Shown here piece after piece: positions 56,855-64,000 of a DNA stretch of 64,000 nt. Origin of the DNA: Amorphophallus konjac (lineage: Eukaryota; Streptophyta; Magnoliopsida; Alismatales; Araceae); assembly GCA_022559845.1 (NCBI GenBank), contig CM040125.1, forward strand, positions 288,286,200 through 288,350,199, in the 5' to 3' direction. The notes under the pieces are model-generated. The model did not search any database, was not told where the DNA came from, and was given only the letters and a program-made list of their open reading frames with translations. A program made the translations under genes and the position numbers. The number at the start of each line of letters is the position of its first letter. The stretch's first letter is position 1.

Positions 56855-59800
56855 TGTAGCACCCGTGTACAAAAATAAATAAATAAATAAAGACATTAAA
56901 TAAATAATATTTTCAAATAATAATAATAACAATAATGTTTATGATAAAAAATAATAATAATAATAATAACATTTATGATTAAGTTTATGATATATTAAAC
57001 TTATGAAAGAAATAGGAACTCAGGGTTATCAAATGTAAAGGGAATCCACTTAACAAAATGACCTCCTAGTGTAGTGGTTAAGTGTCTTGCCTTCAACCCA
57101 AAGACTAGGGTTCTACAAACCCCATCAACATTCTTTTGCCAAGTCTCAATTTAACCCAATTTAAGGGGGCGACGTGGCCATCTTAGACACCAAGAAAAAG
57201 GGGAAAAATTCAAAATTTCCCAAGCCACTTATCCTCCATTATCCCCAACACATGTCACTATCTCATATCCCAGATCCTGAAATTTCGGATCTTGCCCCCC
57301 TAAGCCTGTCTAGTAGAGGGGATTAAATCTAGGCCTAGCTCTCCCATTGTGTTAGTTAGAGCTTCGAGATACGAGCCTAGGCTGGGAGGTTCTGTGCTGC
57401 GTACTAGGAGGAGAGGAGGTTGCTGGGGAAGCTTCTTCCTTCGCTAATTACCATCCAAACAGGTAGGTGTTCTCAATTTTAACTAAACTACTAGTTAATT
57501 AGTGTCTAAGCAGTGCATCTCCATGCGATTTATTGTTGCATAGCATATGTCAGCTTAGTAAATAGCTTGTACCCACTTAAATCGAAAAAGATTAGTGAAA
57601 GGATTAACATATATTAGAAATAATTAGCAGGAATTAGCTATAATTAATATGTGTTAGTAGGTCTTCTCAATTTTTAACAAAACCCATAGTTAATTAAGGC
57701 ATAACAGGATATAAGTTCTTAGTTAGTCTATCTCCATGCGACGTTCTAGCATCAATCATCAGTATTAAACCTTGCATGGTATACATTCTATAATAACTAT
57801 TATCATAATCTGCAGTAGGATTTCAAGCAACCCATATCTTACTTTAATTTTCTATTATTTAAATGCATTAACTTGTTAAGTAACTGTTAGATGCCATGAC
57901 ATTAAACTTGTCAGATAATCAATAGTTAATATGGGAGTTTTCAACTTGTTAAACTATCACTTAGTACTTAGTATAGTGAAACCTGTTAAACTGAGTACCT
58001 GTGGAAACCGTAAACAGTTATGTTTTTATGTTAAGTTAAGAGTAATGATGTTTGAGGATTTTTATTTTTTTTATTTGGAGGGGTCTTGATGTGAAATTTG
58101 AGGGATATATATTTTTCATTTTCATCTATTTTTTTATATAATTATTTTCATAAAATTCCTTTAAAATAAAACGTAACACTATTCACTTTTACTATTCATA
58201 TGACAGTAATTGTCTGTTAAAATATCATTTAATATATTGGAGACTCATCTAACCCGTTAAACTTAGTGTAGCACCCTGAGTATAAAATGAATAAAGATTT
58301 CTGACGTTATAAGTCAAAATCTTAATCCCTATATTTATTGATGTATTTATTATTTAAGGAAGTAACATGGCCTAGTGGTTAAGTAGCACATCCCAAATTT
58401 GAGGTCCAGTGTTCAATTCCTAGCACCAACAAGTCCTTTTTGGCTGCCAGACATTCCTGCATCACAAATTACACAGAAACTTTTGAACCCAAATGGTACC
58501 CGGGTCCAAGATAGCTTGTGAAATCATGAAACTGCTGTAACAACACCTTGGGAACCCAAATTTTGTTAGAACAGTTTGTCTTTTCATTTCTGAACTTGTT
58601 CAGGTTGTGTCTATTCTGAGTCCACTCTCTTAAGTTCCAATTTCCATTCTGTTTCAGCTGAGAAAGTTTGTGGGTTCTGTTTGCGTGTCTGGTCATGGTC
58701 GACATCTGGTAAGTCTGTGGTCGACCATAGTTTCTCCAGATACCAGTATCTGTTCTGGTTGAGCCTCTGGTCGACAAAGGAGGGGTCTGTTGTCGACCAG
58801 CTTGTTTCCAGACACCTTGTTTTACAGGTTTGTGTTTATTAACATGATTTAATGCTTTGTTTGTCTGGTTACTTCTGTGAATTTGAACTTCTCGTCTGAT
58901 ATGACTGTTATTTTTAAACTGATGTGGATTATCTATTTTCCCTTTAGAATTCCTCTCTTCCAAGGTGACATTAATCTGTTTAGAGGAGCTTTTAGCTATA
59001 TCCTTTTGTTTGTTTTAATATAAGTTTATCAAGGGGCCTTTTCCTTTAGAGTCAGCTATTTTATTTAAAGTTTTTATTTGGAATTCCTTTTTAGCCGTTG
59101 GGTTGTACCCTAACCCCTCTTTCTGAAAATTTACTTTTATTCCCAACACAGCGTTCAAGTTTTCTTGACCCTTAGTCATTTTTTCCAATGTTTCCTGTTT
59201 GTTTTTCAGTTCACTTTGGATTCTTTCTATTTCTTTCAGAAGTTGACTGTTTTCTTCCTTGAGTGAGTTGTTTCTTTCTTGAGTTAGCTTAGTTTCCTGT
59301 TCATATTCTTGAGTCTTTAATTTTAACTCGTCAATTGTGTTTTTCAGTACTTCATTTTCTTCTAATAGCCCTTTGACGTTTTCTTCATCTATCTCGCATT
59401 GATTCAGTTTATTTTGCAAGGTGGTGATCTCCAATTCTAGTTCAGTTCTGTTGGCAATTGAGTTGCTGTCATTATTGAACTGATTAACCTTCTTCTTCAA
59501 ACTTTTATTTTCCCTTCTTATTCTTTCATATGTATCAAGTAAATCTGAATAGGCTTCTTCCCAATCTGAGCTAGAAAAGTCTTGAAAAGGGGAGGTTACC
59601 TCAAGATCGTTGCTGTCTCCTTTGGCCAAGTGAGGGGTATGAAAAATGACATGGAGTAGGAAAACAACATGTACTTAAACCTGTTATTTTTATTATTATT
59701 ACATTTTGGGTAAAAATGGGGGAAAATACTTAAATCTGTTATTATTATTATTATTAATGGAGAAAATGCTTAAATTTGTTATTTTTATTCTAATGGAGAG

Positions 59801-60802
59801 AATGCTTTAAAAAAAGTAGGAAAAATGAGATAAATTCAATAAAAGTGGAGGTACTAATCTCGCACAGTTGTCCGTGGATTACTCATCATTATACACCTTG
59901 GACTCCGTTCCAACTCCACCTTATTTTCCTACTGGTCAAGCCTAGCCTTGAAATTCTTTATTGGCTATAAATGAAATGGATGTCAAAAATATGACTTAAA
60001 TGCTGGCAAAAGGGCTCGGTCCGGTCCTGGGAGGAGCACCCGAAACCAAAGGGAAGAGATCTCTTGCTTGAGGGCGTCTAGCATTGCGTCCTAATACTTG
60101 CTAAATTGAGACATTCCATCAACACTTGCTTGGCCCGGACAGGGCAATACTTGCGTGGCCCCAAAAGGGGCAATACTGGACTTGAAATGTCATTGAGTGA
60201 ATTGTTATATAAATAGCCAATTCCTACTGTACATGTTTCACCTTGCTTACTGATTTTAAATTACAGTCGTTCATTATTTGTTCAGTCTTGTATCACTTAC
60301 TGTTAGATTGAATGTATATGCTTTCCTTGCTCTCATCCTGCGTTATCAATTTTTATAAATTCCTTGATCTCTACTGTCTGCATGCATGAATTGAAATATT
60401 AATCACTTAAAGCCTGTTAAGGTTTGAGATGTAATTCCTACTGAGCGATTCGCTCATCCAGTTGTTATCTAACCATTTCAGGTGATTTGGAGGACGACCC
60501 GATTCCAGGAGGGGATGAGTCTGAGTGATAAGTGTAGAATTAGAATTGCCCCCTATTATTGTAATTTCATTATGTTGGGTCAATGTTGTAATCTGAACTA
60601 TGTCGGTATGTATGAGTTAGATCAATAAAGGGTATGAATTGATCCTTGTATTTGTAGAATCATCGGAATTATCAAATTAAAGGTTTAGATTGCGCGCTCT
60701 TTTACTTGTCTAAGGTAGAAGCCCTTAGAATCTCTAGCTTGCTTTGGTTCTATATAAAGCACTGTCGCGCCACGGGCAGGCTTCCGCGCTCGAGACGTGA
60801 CA
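56855..60802 (+). repeat. 3' LTR of Tek-D
   Basis: Same borders and block order as the 5' LTR. Differences seen include TCATCA for TCA near 57755, a duplicated TTAAG near 58033, and an AAAAAAA run shortened near 59810. Confidence 0.93.
58469..59629 (-). pseudogene. Captured copia gag segment in the Tek-D 3' LTR
   Basis: Second copy of the 49755-50915 segment. It lacks the TAG of the 5' copy but has its own in-frame TAA near 59014 where the 5' copy has CAA. The two copies therefore have different single stops, both explained by C-to-T change, and the segment was probably uninterrupted when Tek-D inserted. Other differences are few (for example Lys for Arg in the linker). Confidence 0.8.
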
Positions 60803-60807
60803 AGTAG
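60803..60807. repeat. Target-site duplication AGTAG, right of Tek-D
   Basis: Matches 48144-48148; Tek-C coding sequence resumes at 60808. Confidence 0.92.
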
Positions 60808-63800
60808 AAGGTACATTGAAAGTTTGTTCCAAGTCTACATATGTCTTAATTGATACTGGTGCTTCACATTCAATTGTTTCCAAGAAGTTCGCTGATCCGT
60901 TACCCCTAGAACTGGAATGGATAAAATTAGTCTTGTCTACTCCTCTAGGAAACGAGACTGATATTATACACCATTACCAGAACTGTGAAGTATTGGTTCA
61001 TGGTAAGAATCTCCCTATTGATCTTATATGTTTAGATCTAAAGGAGTATGATGTCGTACTAGGAGCGGATTGGTTATCTAAATATCAGGCAACGGTCGAT
61101 TGCCGCAATAGCAAGGTTACTTTCGAGGAATTTCTAGAACTGATCTTTACTAGCCCCAAGAGGCGAAGCAAAACCCCTCTTATTTCGGCTCTCCGAGCTA
61201 GCAAGCTCATCAGAAAAGGATGTGTATCTTTCCTTGTATTCGTTACGATTAAGGAGGCTAAGGAAACTAAGATAGAAGATATTTCGGTGGTACAAGAATT
61301 TCCGAACGTATTTCTGGAAGATTTGCTTGGATTACCCCCACAAAGAGAAGTGGCCTGCACCATCGATTTAGTTCCTGGTGCTGGTCCAGTTTTAAGACAC
61401 CGTATAGAATGTCCCTTGCTGAACTCAGGAGTTAAATGAGCAATTGATGGAACTCATTAAGAAAAGATTCATAAGACCAAGTACTTCCCCATGGGGAGCG
61501 CCTGTATTATTTGTAAAGAAGAAAGATGGATCCATGAGGTTATGCATCGACTATCGACAATTGAATCATCTCACTATCAAGAACAAGTATCCACTACCGA
61601 GAATCGATGAGTTGTTTGATCAAATTTCAGGATCCAAGTACTTTTCCAAAATTGATCTTAGGTCGGGATAACATCAGTTAAGAATCAAGGATGAGGACAT
61701 TCATAAGACTGCATTCAGAAGCAGGTACGGCCATTATGAATTTGTTGTTATGCCTTTCGGACTAACGAATGCCCCTGTCGCCTTTATGCAGTTAATGAAT
61801 AGTATATTCAGGCCTTATTTGGATCAATTTGTGGTGGTCTTTATTGATGATATATTGATTTATTCCGAGACCAAGGAAGAGCATGAGGAGCATTTAAGGA
61901 TTGCATTACAAATATTGAGGGCAAACCAATTATATGCAAAACTCAGCAAGTGTGAATTCTGGCTTGAGGAAGTGACTTTTCTCGGACATGTCATATCAAA
62001 GGATGGCTTATCAGTAGATCCATCAAAAGTTAAAGCTGTAAGAAATTGGGAAAGACCAACTAATGCTAGCAAGATCCGAAGTTTCTTAGGTCTTGCTGGC
62101 TATTACCGACGATTCATCAAGGATTTCTCTAAGATCGCCGTACCACTTACGAGGTTAACTCGCAAGGAGATCCGTTACGAATGGAGTGAGGAATGTGAAA
62201 GAAGCTTCCAAACTCTCAAGGATCATCTTACTACAGCTCCTATTTTAGCTTTACCAATGGAAGGAGAGAAATTCGAGGTATACACTGATGCTTCTGGCAT
62301 TGGCCTCGGATGTGTTCTAATGCAACAAGGAAAGGTTATAGCTTACTCTTCTCGTCAATTAAAGAAGCATGAAGAGAACTACCCCGTCCATGACTTAGAA
62401 TTAGCCGCGGTAGTATTTGCACTCAAGATCTTGAGGCATTATCTATATGGAGTACAGTTTACTGTATACTCCGATCACAAGAGTCTCAAGTATCTTTTCT
62501 CTCAAAAGGAACTAAATATGAGGCAAAGGCGTTGGCTAGAATATCTCAAGGACTTCGACTTCAATATACAATATCATCCCGGAAAGGGTAATCTTGTAGC
62601 AGATGTCCTTAGTCGAAAGCCGAGAGCACTGTTAGCCAATTGTATGATTCAAGAATGGAAGTTGCTGGAGCAATTCTCTAAGCTCAATATAAGCATGGAC
62701 ACGAACTTCAAATGTGTCACATTGTCTCATATAAGCATTCATCCAGACCTATTAACTGAAATACAAGCACTTCAGGATGATGACCCAATATTAGTAGAAA
62801 TCAAGGGCAGATTGGAAGGACAATCTGATTTCCAATTAACTTCTGATGGAAGATTGATGTTCAAGAATAGAACTTGTATACCGGATTGTCCCGAGTTAAA
62901 GAAGAAGATCTTAGATGAAGCTCATAAATCAAGGTACACGATTCATCCTGGATCTACCAAAATGTACCAAGATGTGAAAAGAAATTTTTGGTGGCCCAAC
63001 ATGAAAAGGGAAATAGCGGACTACGTGTCGCGCTGTCTCACATGCCAACAGGTCAAGGTGGAACACCAAAAGCCTGCTGAAAAATTACATCCTCTAGATA
63101 TTCCCAAATGGAAGTGGGAGAATATTAGTATGGATTTCATCATGGGTTTATCTAAATCAAAAGGAGGACATGATGGAATATGGGTTATTATTGACCGATT
63201 GACTAAGTCGGCGCATTTCTTGCCAATCAAGAGCCGATGGTCAGTCGATGTGTTGGCTGCATTATACATCAAGGACATAGTCAGATTACATGGTATCCCT
63301 GTTTCAATCGTGTCTGACAGAGATCCCCGTTTTACTTCTCATTTTTGGAAGGGACTACAACATTCGTTGGGAACAAGGCTTAACTTTAGTACAGCTTTTC
63401 ATCCTCAAACGGATGGTCAGACCGAGAGAACTAATCAGGTCATTGAAGATATGCTTAGGGCATGCATCATTGATTTTGGTGGAAGCTGGCATGATCACTT
63501 GCCTCTGGTTGAATTTGCATACAATAATAGCTACCAGGCAAGTATACAAATGGCACCTTTCGAAGCCTTATACGGAAGGAGTTGTCGATCACCCTTATGC
63601 TGGGACGAAGTTGGAGAGAAACAACTATTAGGACCAGACATGGTAAGGGATACCACTGAGAAGATACAATTGATTAGAGAAAGACTGCAAGTTGCTCATT
63701 CTAGGCAAAAGGCTTATGCTGATACAAGAAGGAGAGATCGTGAATTCCAAGTTGGAGATCATGTATTTCTCAAGATATCGCCTGGACGTGGCATACGGAG

Positions 63801-64000
63801 ATTTGGTGTCAAGGGCAAGCTTACACCAAGATTCATCGGACCCTTCGAGATACTGGAAAGAGTTGGCGAGGTTGCTTATCGCATCGCATTGCCTCCCCAA
63901 TTGTCCGATGTTCATAATGTGTTCCACATATCTATGTTGAAGAAGTATGTACATGATCCATCACATATTATTGAACATGGAGACTTAGTTATCCAGAAGG
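60808..64000 (+). pseudogene. pol: Tek-C protease-RT-RNase H-integrase, runs off the window
   Basis: Resumes after Tek-D with VEGTLKVCSKS and protease LIDTGASHS. Two compensating single-base losses near 61390 and 61430 shift the frame around the RT start. RT follows ([19 protein letters not shown]) with a TAA at 61669 (Tyr codon TAC to TAA). From 61672 the frame stays open to the window end, about 776 codons: [10 protein letters not shown], RNase H ([11 protein letters not shown]), integrase zinc finger ([15 protein letters not shown]), core ([23 protein letters not shown]) and the [16 protein letters not shown] tail. The chromodomain would lie just outside. Apart from the RT start, pol is well preserved. 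Confidence 0.92.

Larger units (their letters stand above)
48149..60802 (+). mobile_element. Tek-D, complete 12.7-kb Tekay/Del-type chromovirus in Tek-C
   Basis: Two LTRs of 3942 and 3948 bases, primer site, gag-pol with chromodomain, purine tract and an AGTAG duplication. It is the innermost, so youngest, level of the nest. The LTRs look about 98-99 percent alike by eye, with small indels (for example an extra TCA near 57755). The polyprotein frame has four stops and no frameshift. The LTRs carry a captured copia gag segment and two tRNA-like box pairs. Confidence 0.95.
44129..64000 (+). mobile_element. Tek-C, Tekay/Del-type chromovirus, interrupted by Tek-D, off-window at right
   Basis: 5' LTR 44129-46985, primer site, gag to 48148, then Tek-D, then protease to integrase from 60808 to the window end. 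The gag and pol halves join at the AGTAG duplication in the gag-protease linker. It sits in Gyp-B; the five bases before it are TTATC, and the other side is off-window. Gag and pol are closely similar to Tek-D and Tek1. Confidence 0.9.

Overview
The window is nuclear DNA of a flowering plant with a large, repeat-rich genome; the species cannot be named from it. I found no host gene, tRNA or rRNA. Nearly all of it is LTR retrotransposons nested in one another. Evidence: tRNA-iMet-type primer sites, TG...CA LTR ends, purine tracts, three exactly matched 5-bp target-site duplications (TSDs), and decayed gag-pol frames. Labels used: Cop1, LTR-F, Tat1, Tek1, LTR-A, Gyp-B, Mini-E, Tek-C, Tek-D.

Layout. 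1-6056 (-): Cop1, a copia-type element running off the left edge, with gag and a plant-transposon-type ORF but no visible pol. 6057-8242: probable LTR remnant. 8243-10412 (-): LTR-F, carrying a strikingly regular 32-bp array. 10413-12250: unassigned. About 12251-34392 (-): Tat1, a Tat/Ogre-type element with RNase H and integrase plus two intron-containing genes on its antisense strand, one with a plant mobile domain. Tek1 (13724-24656, -, TSD CAATG), a complete chromovirus-type element, is inserted in Tat1. From 34393 rightward: LTR-A breaks Tat1 pol, Gyp-B (+) breaks LTR-A, Tek-C (+) breaks Gyp-B, and Tek-D (48149-60802, +, TSD AGTAG) breaks Tek-C, whose pol resumes at 60808 and runs off the right edge. 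Mini-E (41741-43797, TSD GTTTG), with a 95-bp interior, also sits in Gyp-B. The right half is thus a five-level nest: Tat1 > LTR-A > Gyp-B > Tek-C > Tek-D.

All coding regions are broken. Many stops with a recognisable ancestral codon are C-to-T or G-to-A changes, as expected for silenced, methylated elements.

The main unexplained signal is a 30-33 bp module, mostly a 19-28 bp imperfect palindrome plus a short linker. It recurs in tandem in the LTRs or non-coding parts of LTR-F, Tek1, Tat1, Gyp-B, Tek-C, Mini-E and the unassigned 11-kb stretch. Each group has its own arm sequence but the spacing is the same. In Tek-C the arms change in a compensatory way from unit to unit, so dyad symmetry rather than sequence seems to be kept. 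A second signal is a short hairpin near the 3' end of every chromovirus-type LTR examined, also with compensatory arm changes. Tek-D LTRs additionally contain a captured copia gag segment and two tRNA-like Pol III box pairs.
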